A DNA stretch of 64,000 nt from Arachis hypogaea (Eukaryota > Streptophyta > Magnoliopsida > Fabales > Fabaceae), in assembly GCF_003086295.3 (NCBI RefSeq), contig NC_092040.1:3100001-3164000 (forward strand), read 5' to 3'. Of the stretch, positions 23,036 to 34,261 are shown piece after piece. The notes below the pieces were generated by a model. The model was not told the DNA's origin, made no database searches, and worked only from the letters and a program-made list of their open reading frames with translations. How positions within the stretch are numbered: position 1 is the first letter of the stretch; every line of letters begins with the position of its first letter. Made by a program: the position numbers and the translations under genes.

Positions 23036-23736
23036 CACTTTTACACAAATCTCTTATGATTCAGATGAAAATCTGAGGACATTGGGTAATGGGTAGTGTA
23101 GCAGTTTCTTTTATATCAAGCAAGTATGTTATGTCCTGCTCATAACAACGTTCACTTTCCGATTTCCAATTTATTTGGAATGTTGAGGTTCTTTCTAGAA
23201 ATTTTTTCTTATACTATGATTCTAATAAATATAATGTTATATGAATTATATTTTCATTCACAAGTACTGAAAAATTACCTAGAGACATCTGTCACAGCAT
23301 ATTCGTACTTCTTTAGAACTGTATTGATGGTGATAGTATCAATGTTCATGACTGGTGGGATATCAAACTGGATTTTGACACGGTCCTGCAACCTGCATGT
23401 TCTACCTTCCTATCTCTAATTTTCCTTGGTAATCCTCTTTACTTGGGAAGGTAGGTATTGCTGTTATTGCTTCAAGTTACTGATGCATTTTTGTTCTTTG
23501 GCATCTAAAAGTGCCATTTTGGAATTTGGAATTATTTTTTATTTCTTATTATTCTTTTTTCCTTTCTGAATGACAATAGTATACTGGGAGGAACTTTTAT
23601 CATTGCTGGCCTATATATTGTTACCTGGGGATCTTACAAAGAAAAGCAGGAAAATGCTGGAGTTATTGCTGATGAATCATGTGTGTCTGATCCACTTATT
23701 CAAGAAAAGACAGTGTATCAGAAAGCTCTAAATTAA
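23036..23736 (+). pseudogene. WAT1 pseudogene: 3' half with deletion fusing exons 5 and 6
   Basis: 23036-23100 matches intron 4 of WAT1 gene 2 ('atctcttatgattcagatgaaaa' at 6822). An exon-5 remnant runs from about 23260 to 23385 and has lost its acceptor AG. It then jumps at 23385/23386 straight into the middle of exon 6 (CTGCAACCTGCATG), removing the exon-5 end, intron 5 and the first half of exon 6. The join is out of frame. Exon 6 then ends normally at 23450, and exon 7 (23580-23736) is still open, ending VSDPLIQEKTVYQKALN, closest to the third intact gene. Exons 1-4 are missing. Confidence 0.85.
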
Positions 23737-23862
23737 TGCCTACCCTTAGTCATTGGGTTAAGGAACTGAACTGAATTGTGTAATATTGAATATTGGTGTG
23801 CATCAAAACTGTTCTCTTCCATATTTGGTTTCTGTCAATTTTAAATGTTTATATTAGCTACT

Positions 23863-24000
23863 CATGCTCAAATTATTCCATTCCATGTGAATCTTGTGTT
23901 CTTGAGCCGCTTATTCATGAAAAGACAGTGTGTTAAAAAGCCCATTACTGCTAAGGAGCTTAATTCTGCAATTTCAATTTTTTATTTATGCCAATTGTGG
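23863..24000 (+). pseudogene. Second WAT1 exon-7 tail remnant
   Basis: 'tgtgaatcttgtgtt.ttgagcc.cttattcatgaaaagac.gtgtgttaaaa' repeats the end of exon 7 and the 3' UTR of WAT1 gene 2 (about 7759-7880). It lies just 130 bp after the exon 7 of the broken copy. Two gene tails in a row point to unequal crossing-over or a lost intervening copy. Confidence 0.7.
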
Positions 24001-24380
24001 GCCAACTATGTTACTGAAATTGAATATTTAAGAGGCAACACCTATCAGAAAAATAAAAAGTGATGTTATATAAAGTTATGTCTCAACCGAAAAAATAAAC
24101 ACCTTCTTACAACACTGCATGGAAATAATAAAATAAGAAAAGGACAAGTGACACAACCAAGAGAGAAGCCATGTCCACAAGTTCTTCAATTAACTATGTT
24201 ATCTTATCAATTATGATTCACTCTTGGATGCTTCAGAGTCAACCACCAATAATTACCAAGAAGAACAACAGTTTGATCAAAGACCAAAAATCTAATAATT
24301 GTAGTAGTATTAGCACTGAGCTAAAAGCTGAAAACTTTCTTTACTCTTTCAAGAATTAACCACTTGGGCAGGTAGAGTTG

Positions 24381-26356
24381 ATGGCAGAGAATGGATTAGG
24401 GTCATCAGTGGTGGGGGGTGGTGGTGGAGGTGAGACATGGAAGGCACAGTTAGGGATGTTAATAGTGCCCATGATCCATGGTGGTTACCATGTAATAACC
24501 AAAGTGGTACTCAATGATGGTGTCAACCAAATAGTTTACTGTGCCTACAGAGATCTCATTGCCCTTTCTATCCTTGCTCCTCTTGCCTATTTCCATGAAA
24601 AGTATGCACCATATCATATCTTCTATAATCCTCTAACACATTCAAACTTTAGAAACTCAAATTCTGAATTATATTCATTTTATTGTTTCCTCTTGTGATC
24701 TATTTTTCACTTATAGGCAGAGAAGACCACCAATTACTAAGGGTCTATTAATCTCATTCTTCTTTGTTGGATTATTTGGGTGACCTTCTACACTTAATTA
24801 TTTCAATTTATATAACTAAGAAGTATATATAATATAGCATAATCCTTGGTTGCCTCTTGAATCTTGATCAGGGTAGTTGGCAACCACCTTTTGTTTGTTA
24901 TTGGTCTAAGCTATACTAATCCATCATATGCTTCTGCCTTAGAGCCAACAGTTCCAGTCTTTACATTTCTCTTTTCTCTAATCATGGGGTCAGTTTCTCT
25001 CTCACTCATTCCTATATATTTCTGTTTGTTTTTGCAATTTTCCATATAATTTTTCAACTTATTCATGCAGCATAGAAAAAGTGAACTTGTTAAGGTATGA
25101 AGGTGTGGCAAAGGTTGTTGGAACTGTTGTCTGTGTTTCTGGTGCCATATTGATGGTTGTATATCATGGTCCAGTTGTTATAGGAAATTCAGAAACAGGA
25201 CTGCAACATGTATCACAAGATGCATCTGGAATGTTAATTGATGGGTTGAAGTTTATAGGATTAGATCAATTCAGTCTTGGGGTTATATGCATAATAGGAC
25301 ACTGCTTGTCCATGGCTGCTTATCTGGCCATTCAGGTATCTATCCTTAATTTGTGTCAACTATACTAGTTCTCTCAAGAGTTTTTCCTTGGACTATGATT
25401 CTAATTAATAAAATATATGCTTCCCTTTTGAGGACTTATAAAATTTATAAACTTATATTCATTATTTGATGACAGGTTATATGCAAAGTTGTTGATATTT
25501 TTAATATCTTACTATGAACTATATTTTCAGGCACAATTACTGAAAAAGTACCCCACAAATATATCTCTCACGGCGTATTCATACTTTTTTGGAGCTGGAT
25601 TGATGGTGATAATATCAATATTTATGTCTAATGAGATAACAGACTGGATTTTGATGCCGTCGGAAATACTTGCTGTTCTTTACGCTGTGAGTCTCTAACA
25701 TTTTTAGCAACTCTCAACACTTATTTGTTGTTACCATTTCCAGAACTATTCAAGTTGTTTCAATGTATTTAAATAAAAAATTTTGTTCAAACATATTGAT
25801 CATGATTGCAACAATAGACAAAGTTAAAATGGGGTTAATGACAGAGAGGAGTAAGTAATATATGCTTTTTACGTTTTCAACAAGTAGTTTTGACAAATAT
25901 GTTCTAATCTTTTTTTTAGGGAATTGTTGCATCCGCCCTTGCTTATGGACTGATAACATGGTGCAACAAGATTTTGGGGCCAATTATGATTGCCCTTTTT
26001 AGCTCCCTTCAACCTGCATGTTCTACTTCCCTGTCTCTAATTTTTCTTGGTACTCCTCTTTACTTGGGAAGGTATGTATTGCTCATATTGGTTCAAGTTA
26101 CTGATTCATTTTAGTTCTGTGGCATCTAAAAGTGGCATTTGGAATTTGGAATTATTGTTTATTTCTTTTATTCTTTTTTTTTTTTCTGAATGACAACAGT
26201 ATACTTGGAGGAACTTTTATCATTGCTGGCCTATATATTGTTACTTGGGGATCTTACAAAGAAAACCAGGCAAATGCTGGAGTTATTGCTTTTGAATCTT
26301 GTGTGTCTGATCCACTTCTTCAAGAAAAGACTGTGTGTCAGAAGGCTCAAGATTAG
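24381..26356 (+). CDS. WAT1-related (MtN21/EamA-like) transporter, third intact gene, 7 exons, 376 aa
   Basis: The exons are 24381-24601, 24717-24779, 24872-24988, 25071-25335, 25531-25686, 25920-26071 and 26200-26356. They splice to 1131 nt without stops, and all introns are GT-AG. The N-terminus has a run of six glycines ([12 protein letters not shown]) not found in the other copies. The EamA repeats are as in its neighbours, with the conserved text [15 protein letters not shown] in the second. The C-terminus is 12-14 residues longer because exon 7 reads on to VCQKAQD. The ATG at 24381 is the first of the frame. It is expected to be a ten-helix solute carrier of unknown substrate. Intron 5 keeps a short MITE remnant near 25850. 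Confidence 0.9.
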
Positions 26357-26734
26357 TGCATCCCTCAAGTCATTGGGTTAAGGAACTGAACTGAACTGAA
26401 TTGTATAATATTGTATATTAGTGTGCATCAAAAGTGTTCTGTTCCATGTTTGGTTCCTGTGAATTTAAAAATGTTTATGCTAGCTGCTTATGCTTGCATC
26501 AGGTTAGGCCGCCTACTTTATACCATTTGAGTGAGCTTTTTCGGAACCTCGTGTGGATAGGTCATTTTCCGGAGTTTACATAATGTGAAAGGCTTTGTCC
26601 CATGCTATCCTATGTTGTTTTAGGACCAACTCTAGAGAGACCAATTTTTACATCATTTTAAGTCAGAAATTTATGTTTCATATGATAAGGATCCTTGTTT
26701 CATTTTTAGGATAAAATCCAATATTTGACTTCAT

Positions 26735-26930
26735 TTATCATTTGAGTACAATTTTCATGAAAAATGGAATAACAGACTGGACTTTGACAGTTAAAATACT
26801 TGCCGTTCTTTATGCTATGAGTCACTATAATTTTCAGTATCTGCAATTGAATCCAAATATATTGATTTATAAATGTAGCAAAAAGAAAATGTTAAAATCA
26901 GTTATAAATGGAGGGAGTAACATATTTTTC
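26735..26930 (+). pseudogene. WAT1 exon-5 end plus intron-5 fragment
   Basis: 'atggaataacagactggactttgaca' and 'cttgccgttctttatgct' copy the end of exon 5 of gene 2 (7171-7234). Intron sequence follows to 'aatggagggagtaa' (compare 7321-7335). The splice donor is changed from GTGAGT to ATGAGT, and several codons are missing. It is not part of a working gene. Confidence 0.75.
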
Positions 26931-26943
26931 TCCCACCACCACA

Positions 26944-27303
26944 ATGAAGGTCATGAAGGACTATGGAGTTCCTCAGTCTTGGACTAAATTGACCACAATC
27001 CCCCACCACCCGCTACTCGTTCATAGTCCCTCATGCGTTGCATTACAGCCTATATACATGTTGAAACATGTTCTCCTTGCAATTTCTCCGAGTGGCAAGT
27101 TTGTTTTATGTAACTTAAAAGATGGCAGCATAGATCTTCCTAATATTAACAGCTCCAGTGATGGCATGCCCAGACTTCTTCCTTTAACTCAGCACGCATG
27201 TACAAGGGTCTTTCAACTCTATCATGAAAGCTTAGTTTCACCGTCGCACTTTGGTCTTCCAAGTTGCTCATCTGAGATGCGCTTAATTAAGCCAAGCCTA
27301 TAA
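26944..27303 (+). pseudogene. F-box-associated domain C-terminal fragment
   Basis: The frame reads MKVMKDYGVPQSWTKLTTIP, then SGKFVLCNLKDGSIDLPNIN, and near the end VFQLYHESLVSP. These are the landmarks of the C-terminal interaction domain of plant F-box/kelch proteins (WT.L, FVLYN.KD, Y.ESLVSP). The F-box itself and most of the domain are absent, and there is no promoter or start context. The open reading frame is a leftover, not a gene. Confidence 0.65.
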
Positions 27304-28128
27304 TCTCTTAAGATTAATGTAGTGCCTTGTTTTTTTTGTATTTTATAGACTCTGGCTTCATGTTTAATGTTTTTTAATTAGGTTCCTTATGAATACCGAT
27401 TTTCTTTTGTTTTAGTTAGAATATGTATTCATCATAAAATGCTATATAATTTATGTTTTGTATCCAACAACTGCACAGAGGATCTTCTGATAGTGGACTT
27501 TCTGATCTTAACAAAATACAGAAATGCCAAGAAAGTGTTGCTATAAAACCTGTAAAGAAAATGAACAAGATATACAAGAAAGAGCTTGCACTTGCATTCT
27601 TATTGCTCACTGCTGCATTTAGGAGCTTGTTATCAGCACAAGGGATGCACTTCTACTACTTATTGTTCCAAGGAGTGTCATTTCTCCTTGTAGGTTTGGA
27701 TTTAATTGGAGGACAAATGAGCTAGAGGATCATAAGAATTTGTTATTGTTACTATTATTAGAAAGATAAACAATTCAAGAGGCCAACCAATTGTGGAATT
27801 GCTGCTATACAAAGATGTTGGTTTTGGCAGTTATATCATATGCAAGGTTTCTGGATAATGTGGCTCATCAGGTAAAAATGCTGAAAGCTCTACCATTGAG
27901 TCAAAGCATATAAATAAGTTTGTTATTCTTCTTCTTTTTCAAGTTTTTGTTTCATTTTCTTTAATTGTTCCCGAGGTTGTTTTTCATTTTCATTTTTCTC
28001 AATTTTCTGTAATATATAAGCCGGTTCGCTTTCTCTCAGTTCCGTATCAAACTGTTGCTCAATTCATTAATGGCAGAGCACATGAATTGCATACCCTCAA
28101 CCAAGTCTTGTGGGTGGACCCTTTCTCT
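27285..28128 (+). repeat. Dispersed duplication, copy A
   Basis: From 'aagccaagcctataatctctta' to 'gtgggtggaccctt' this stretch repeats 43183-44487 with few substitutions. It lacks two blocks present in copy B: about 45 bp after 'ctctta' and about 410 bp (43404-43816). It contains the end of an unknown membrane protein and its 3' sequence. Confidence 0.85.
27465..27725 (+). pseudogene. Fragment of an unrecognised membrane protein (copy A)
   Basis: The frame encodes [17 protein letters not shown], a basic stretch [13 protein letters not shown], then two hydrophobic segments ([18 protein letters not shown] and [20 protein letters not shown]), and stops at TAG. The upstream part found in copy B is missing, so no start is credible. 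I do not recognise the family. A two-helix C-terminal hairpin is the visible trait. Confidence 0.5.
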
Positions 28129-28199
28129 CATGTTCTACTTCATCATCTATTCAACCTATAATAAATAAATTAAATGTATCTAGGACATGTGTATTAATA

Positions 28200-28385
28200 A
28201 TTTAATAAATCGAGCCGGCTCACGAGCTAATGGGCTGAGTTTATCCAAGTTCAAACTCGACTCATTTAATTTGAGTTTAATTTTAAGCTCAAGCTCGATT
28301 CATCAGCTCACGAGCTCAGCTTATCGAGCTATTAACGAATCGAGCTCGAGTTGATTTATGAACTGGCTTGACTTACTTTTAACCT
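28200..28385 (-). mobile_element. Fragment of the GAGCTCG-rich inverted-repeat element
   Basis: 'gagccggctcacgagctaatgggct...' to 'aacgaatcgagctcgag' is the reverse complement of the left arm of the element at 56594-57139. Only one arm is present. Confidence 0.55.
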
Positions 28386-29568
28386 TATATATAAGTAATT
28401 TTTTTGAATTTAAAAAATTTAATTAGACTTGGTTGATGAAAATATTTAAATACGTAACAAGAACTCATCATTTTAAGCTAAATCCAGCTTTAATATATTA
28501 GAAGAAATAGATAAAATGACCAATTAATTACTAAGATTTGAATTAGATGTTGGCCCATGTAAATTAGATTAAGTAATAAGTACTAAGAAAATGAAATTAA
28601 CTTATGTTGCTGATTTGTTTTTATAACAATACATAATATACATATTTAATTTATACACATAGTTATAATAATACTTTAATTTTAATACTCTGATAATATA
28701 AAATATTTTATATAATTATTTAATTATATTATTTTTTAATAATTATTTAAATAGTCAACGTAAAAAAATACTTTTGCTAACATTACGTAAATATTCAAAT
28801 TCTATTATATAATAGATAAAAATAATTTAATTATTTCCACCGTTATTAGTACTATCTCTCTTAAAAGGTACTTTTATGTATGTAATAATAATTGATTAAT
28901 TGTACTCTTCAAGATTCATCGTTTCTTTCTATAAATGGCTTTTATGTTTTAGTGGGATTTTAATTTTTGATTAATAATATAATTAATGATGATGATTTTT
29001 CATCATTCAAAAATTAACTTTTTCAAGACACTAAACAATTAAGGGATAAATTTTTTTGGTATTAAAAAATAATTAATTATTTTTTTTTTTTAGTTATTCA
29101 TAATATTTTTCAATTCGATCAATAAATCAAGAATTAAGAGATAATAATTAATTTATTTATTCATTTATAAATATGAGAAGACCTACTGCCCATAAAGAGA
29201 AGGGAGCAAACATCGCTAAGGGATACTCTTCAAAAATACTATAAATTGATAAATACTTTAACTAGTATTTACTATCTACTTAATATACTAAAATTGGGTT
29301 TTCTTTTAACTTATGATGGTCAGATGTCACTTTTTTATTAATCCATTTTTCCTTCAAAATGATTGCACTATTTGTTCTTCTAAATTTATTTTAAAAAAAT
29401 ATCTTTAATTAATATAATTATATTATAATTAGTATTTAATGAATGATACATAATTATACTAATTTAAAAAAGGCCTTTATTATAAGTATATCAAATCAAT
29501 ATGATATGATAAGATAATAATATGCTAATGGCATGAGTTATTCTAATCATAATAAAATTCTTTTCAAT
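28386..29568. other. AT-rich intergenic DNA, no gene seen
   Basis: It consists of long A/T runs and short open frames only. I see no family resemblance or clear repeat boundary. Confidence 0.6.
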
Positions 29569-29690
29569 GCACAGGTTATTTTTTTTTTTTTTTTTTACCA
29601 AAGATAGAAGACTCGAATCCGCAACTTCTTAATTGAGTATAGGGAGACTATGCCATTTGAGCTATTATTCATTGGCGCACAGGTTATTTT
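29569..29690 (-). mobile_element. tRNA-derived SINE, second copy
   Basis: The target duplication GCACAGGTTATTTT lies at 29569-29582 and 29677-29690. On the minus strand the body starts GCCAATGAATAATAGCTCAA, has the B-box-like GCGGATTCGAGTC and ends in a poly(A) of about 16. It shares its head and layout with the SINE at 8212-8395. Confidence 0.75.
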
Positions 29691-29714
29691 TCTGTACTTA
29701 TAAGTCTTAGCTTT

Positions 29715-29715
<1 letters not shown>

Positions 29716-29767
<52 letters not shown>
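29716..29767. repeat. (TAA)n microsatellite
   Basis: About 17 uninterrupted trinucleotide units directly after the SINE. A shorter (ATA)n run lies near 30488-30518. Confidence 0.9.
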
Positions 29768-30630
29768 CTATTTAATCTATTAAAATTAAATTTTTTTTCT
29801 AATTAATGAAAATGAAGTATCATTTCCTGATGAGTTTTTTTCTCCAAAATAAAAATATTATCTTTTAATATATTTACATTTATTATTTATCAATTTCTTT
29901 TATTTTTATTTCTCACATTTGTTAAAGATTTTTTTTAATTATTGTTATTTAATTTACTTATTTTAGATATTAATTATTAATAAGTCTTCACAATTATTTT
30001 TCAACTATTAGTATTATTGGTATATTAGTATATTTTTAGAAATATTGGAAGTGAGATGTCAATTTCTTATGAACTTTTTTCTTTCCAAAATAAAAGCGCT
30101 ACTTTCAATATATTTATATTTATTATCTTCTCAATCTATTTTAAGAAAATATCTTTTTTATAATTATATAAAAATTAATATTTAATATATTATTATACTA
30201 ATCATCAATCATTAAATATTTTTAATCATTCTAATTATTATATTAATTTATTTATATAATTCTAATTCTCCATCATTATGCAAGTTGATATACACCTTCA
30301 TACAAGTTGATACTAATTATTATATTAATTGTATAATACTAATTGTCGATCATTAATATTTTTAATTATTATTTTTCAATTATTATTTTTAATCAAGCAT
30401 AATTAGTAACAAATTGATACATACATTAATGGTGATAAATTGATATTGATATTAATTAATTAATTATTTAATTAATTAATCATAATAATAACAATAATAA
30501 TAATAATAATAATAATAGAAAAGGTCTAAACAGCACATGCACACGCTATATTTTTAAAAAGCAAAATATATTTTTAAAAAGATTAAGATATCAATAATTA
30601 AAAAAAAAATAAACATAATTCTATAATTCT

Positions 30631-30804
30631 AATTGTCATAAATATGATACTAACGTTGATAGTGGTAAATTGATATTGATATCAATAATTAATTTCTATA
30701 GTTATTTTTGTACTACTAATTGTCATAAATATGATATTAACGTTAATAGTAGTAAATTGATATTGATATCAATAATTAATTTCTATAATTATTTTTGTAC
30801 TACT
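30631..30804. repeat. Tandem duplication, 2 x 87 bp
   Basis: 'aattgtcataaatatgatac' to 'tatttttgtactact' occurs twice, at 30631-30717 and 30718-30804, with about five differences. It is non-coding. Confidence 0.8.
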
Positions 30805-31799
30805 AACCTAGGTTATATATAGTGTTTCTTTTGCCATTTGTGAGTCTAAATTTAACATGCAAAGCATTCTTTTTTTTCTAATTTGTTATTATTCTTTGAT
30901 TGAGCAATTGTTTCCAAGGAGCTTTGTAGGTCAAGTTCAAGTCTCATTCCTTCCACGCTTTCTACGTTTGTCAGAAAATATTCGAAGGGAGCATCTATTA
31001 TTGAATTTTCTCAATTTAGGTTTAATTTTGGAAAATTTGTTCAAATTTGAAGATGCAATTTCAAATATTGGTACTATATTTAAATTTTCTTCTCTTAAAC
31101 TTTTGTATTAAAATAATTTTATAACATATTGTGATTTTTTCAGAAACTACCGGCCTTTTGGTGCATCAATGCAATGTCATTGAGAAAAATAAAGGTCAAT
31201 TTAGTTTGACAATTTTAACAAGAAGATTGTTTGAATTTGTACGGATTCTAAATGTTCGATCTTATGATGTTATTTCGGTTGGTTGTCGTTACTAAAATGG
31301 CTCTAATCTATACCTATATATCTAGGGACTAGAATAGCTTAAATATTATTTAAATAATTTAGTTCTAATATTAGTATTTGATTAAATTAGTTTTAGAGAA
31401 ATTTAAATTGTTGTCTCAATTTATATATTATGACTATTCTTTTTGGATATGTTATTTTTTAATTTTTTTAATACGAAATTTCTTTCTTTTTTCGATTTTT
31501 AAGTTTATTTTTTTATATATATATATCACCTTTTTTTATTTTTTATATTTCAGATTAGTAATGCAATTATTAAGAAAAATGCACTTCATCAATATACTAA
31601 AATGATTAAATATTTAATTATATTGTGTGGACACAAGATTGATTAATTAAGATTAAAGCGTGAAAAAAGAAAAAGAGTCGCAATACGTAATTTTGCCTTT
31701 CTTGTCAATGTATAAAAATACGCAAAAGAAAAGAAAAATTAAAACATCACCATTTAAAATAAAAATAGTTAATCATCATGCGTATGAAAGGGGATTGAG

Positions 31800-32560
31800 A
31801 AATATGCATGGATAGAAAAAATAAAAAATTATTGCACGATTGTAGAATAAAAAATAATCATATATATAAAGAAATAATCATAACAAAAAAATTAATATAT
31901 GTGACTTAAATATTTTTATGTACAATTAATATATATGTATACATAAATAAAGAAATATTCAGAATTATTTAACAAAATTAATATATACATATACATAAAT
32001 AAAAAAATTACTATAAAGAAATTACTATAATTTATGAAGATTACACATACAATGACATTAATAATAAAAAATAAAAAATTATCGACTGATTGTAGGCTCA
32101 AAAAAAAATTATGATAAAAAATAACTAATATATGCGATTTAAATATATCTACATACAATTAATATATATGTATAAACTAAATAAGAAAATATTTAGAATT
32201 ATTTAATAAAATAAATATATTCTGAGAATAAAAAAATTATTAACTAAACAATTAATATATACATATAAATAAATAAAAAATTATTACTTATGAAGATTAT
32301 TATGCGTATGATGGTATTAATGAAATAACAAAATCATTGAATGATTGTAGGCTCAAAATAAAATATTCATAATCAGAAAATCAAAAAATAATTAGCATAT
32401 GTGACTTAATATATATGTATATTTAAATAATAAAAAATTTAAAATTATTTAAACAAAATAAATAAATATATCCTACCAATAAAAAAAATTATTGACTAAA
32501 TGATTAATATATATCGGTAGCATAAATAAAAAAATCCTTAAATAAACAAGAAATAGTACG
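31800..32560. repeat. Degenerate tandem array, units of ~255 bp
   Basis: The landmark 'gattgtaggctcaaaa' falls at about 32085 and 32342, with a weaker copy 'gattgtagaataaaa' at 31838, giving periods of about 250 and 257. Between them each unit repeats 'tatatgtgacttaaata', 'acaattaatatatatgta' and 'tatgaagattac/tat'. It is very AT-rich. Confidence 0.6.
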
Positions 32561-33010
32561 TTTTTTATTTTGGGAATAAAACGTAAATAATTATAATATA
32601 ATAATTTATTTAATTATTAATATTTATAATTATTATTTTAATCATAAATTCAGAAAAAAAAAGAAGATTAACAAAAACGATTAATGATTATATTAGAGTT
32701 GTTACACTTAACACCAGATTAAGAAAAAACGAACGTATAATATATTACTTTTTTATTAATCAAATTATTATAATTTAAATTAATTTTAATAAAATAATTT
32801 AAAATTATAATTTCAACCTTATCACGTGCATGGTATAAGTTATTGAACAATTTATTATCACGTGCATGGTACAAGTATATTCTCCAAGATAAATATACTA
32901 TTTTAACCTACAATTATTATTCTTTATCAATTCTTTTATTTAAACACTATTATTATTTATTAATTCTTTTTATTTTTATTTTTCACATTTATTAAAAATT
33001 TATTTTCAAT

Positions 33011-33335
33011 ATTTTAAGTATTATTTATTGTTATTTAATTAACTTATTTTTGGTATTTAATTATTAAAATTTTAGGTATTAACTATACTCCAATTGCGAT
33101 ATTAAAACTTTGAACATGACCTCAATTTAATTTTGGACAATATCGAAAACAAATATATATATATATATATATGATATTTTAAGTATTAATTATTGTTATT
33201 TATTAACTTATTTTAGGTATTTAATTATTAAAATTTTAGATATTAATTATACCCTGTTTACAGTGTTAAGATTTTAGAGATATAATTCCAATTTAATTTT
33301 GAGTAATGTCGAGAGCAAATATTTATATGATATTA
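33011..33335. repeat. Tandem duplication, 2 x ~165 bp
   Basis: 'attttaagtattatttattgttattta' and 'ttattaaaattttaggtattaactata' at 33011 recur at 33176. A (TA)n run sits at the junction (33154-33172). Confidence 0.65.
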
Positions 33336-34100
33336 AGTTAGGAGAATAGATTTTAATTTTACATAAAATAATATAATAGATATAATGTATAAATAAATTT
33401 ACTTAACAAATATAATTATTCATACTGTGATATTTTATTATGATAATACATCTTTTTGTATCTGTTCTCTCTCTTTATATATATATATCCCCTTTTAATT
33501 CATTATTTTTCTGTCACATGACATATTCATAATTATTATATTTTAAATTTAGAATTTTCTTGATCTAATATTACGTGTAAAAATGGCAAGCAAAAAGAAA
33601 TAAGAAAAAACATGAAAATATTTCAAACATAATTATCGTTAATCCTTTTTTCTTTAGTTTTTAAATATATTATTTATTTATTTATTTAAAGTAATAACTA
33701 AATTTATTATAACTGTAATACAATTATCTTTAAACTATTAGTATTATTAGTATATTTTTTAAAATATTGACATATTATTAATATATATAATAAGTAATAG
33801 TGAATTTTCTCTCACATATTTATCATTTAAAAAATTTATAATTTTGACATAGTCTTTATTCTATTTTTTTTCCTTTTTCATATCTAATGGCTACTGTCTA
33901 CTATCCTATCAATAGTATCACCTATAGTAAATTATACTAAGAAAAAGTATGAAAAATAAAGACCAGAATTATAAGACTATAGAAAGTCCCATCCAAGTTT
34001 GACAAGAACAAGATGGCTTACATAGAAATAGTTTTTTTACTAAATTAGTTGATTCTTTTACTAAATTTTTTCAAGTAATGCTAATTTCAATTTATAAATA

Positions 34101-34261
34101 GAGTTTAATTTTGATATACTGACAGTGTAAAACGTTCCATTCTTTTGGATGACTATTCACGCATTCAATGTAAAAAGTCGTTATTTTTACTGATGTGTCA
34201 TTATATAATTGGATGGATGTGTAAAACTACTTTACATTGTCAGTGCATCAAAATTAAATTC
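34101..34261. mobile_element. MITE with TTTAATTTTGAT termini (copy 2)
   Basis: GAGTTTAATTTTGATATACTGACAGTGTAAAA is mirrored by the end ...TTTACATTGTCAGTGCATCAAAATTAAATTC. This is a clear inverted repeat of about 32 bp around a 161-bp element of the same family as 22788-22942. Confidence 0.75.

Larger units (their letters stand above)
29768..34100. other. AT-rich intergenic block with tandem repeats, no gene seen
   Basis: No protein-like frame is present. The frames at 30857-31111 and 31378-31605 are compositionally AT-driven. The repeats inside are listed on their own. Confidence 0.6.

Noticed and set aside
27453..27725. Intact small membrane-protein gene
   Set aside because: Comparison with the longer copy at 43.6 kb shows that its upstream coding part is deleted. 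No start codon or promoter is credible.
29583..29676. tRNA gene on the minus strand
   Set aside because: Same reasoning: SINE body with poly(A) and a 14-bp target duplication.
31800..32560. CRISPR-like or satellite array
   Set aside because: The units are long, diverged and AT-driven with no conserved short repeat/unique spacer pattern, and the host is a plant. It is a local tandem duplication.
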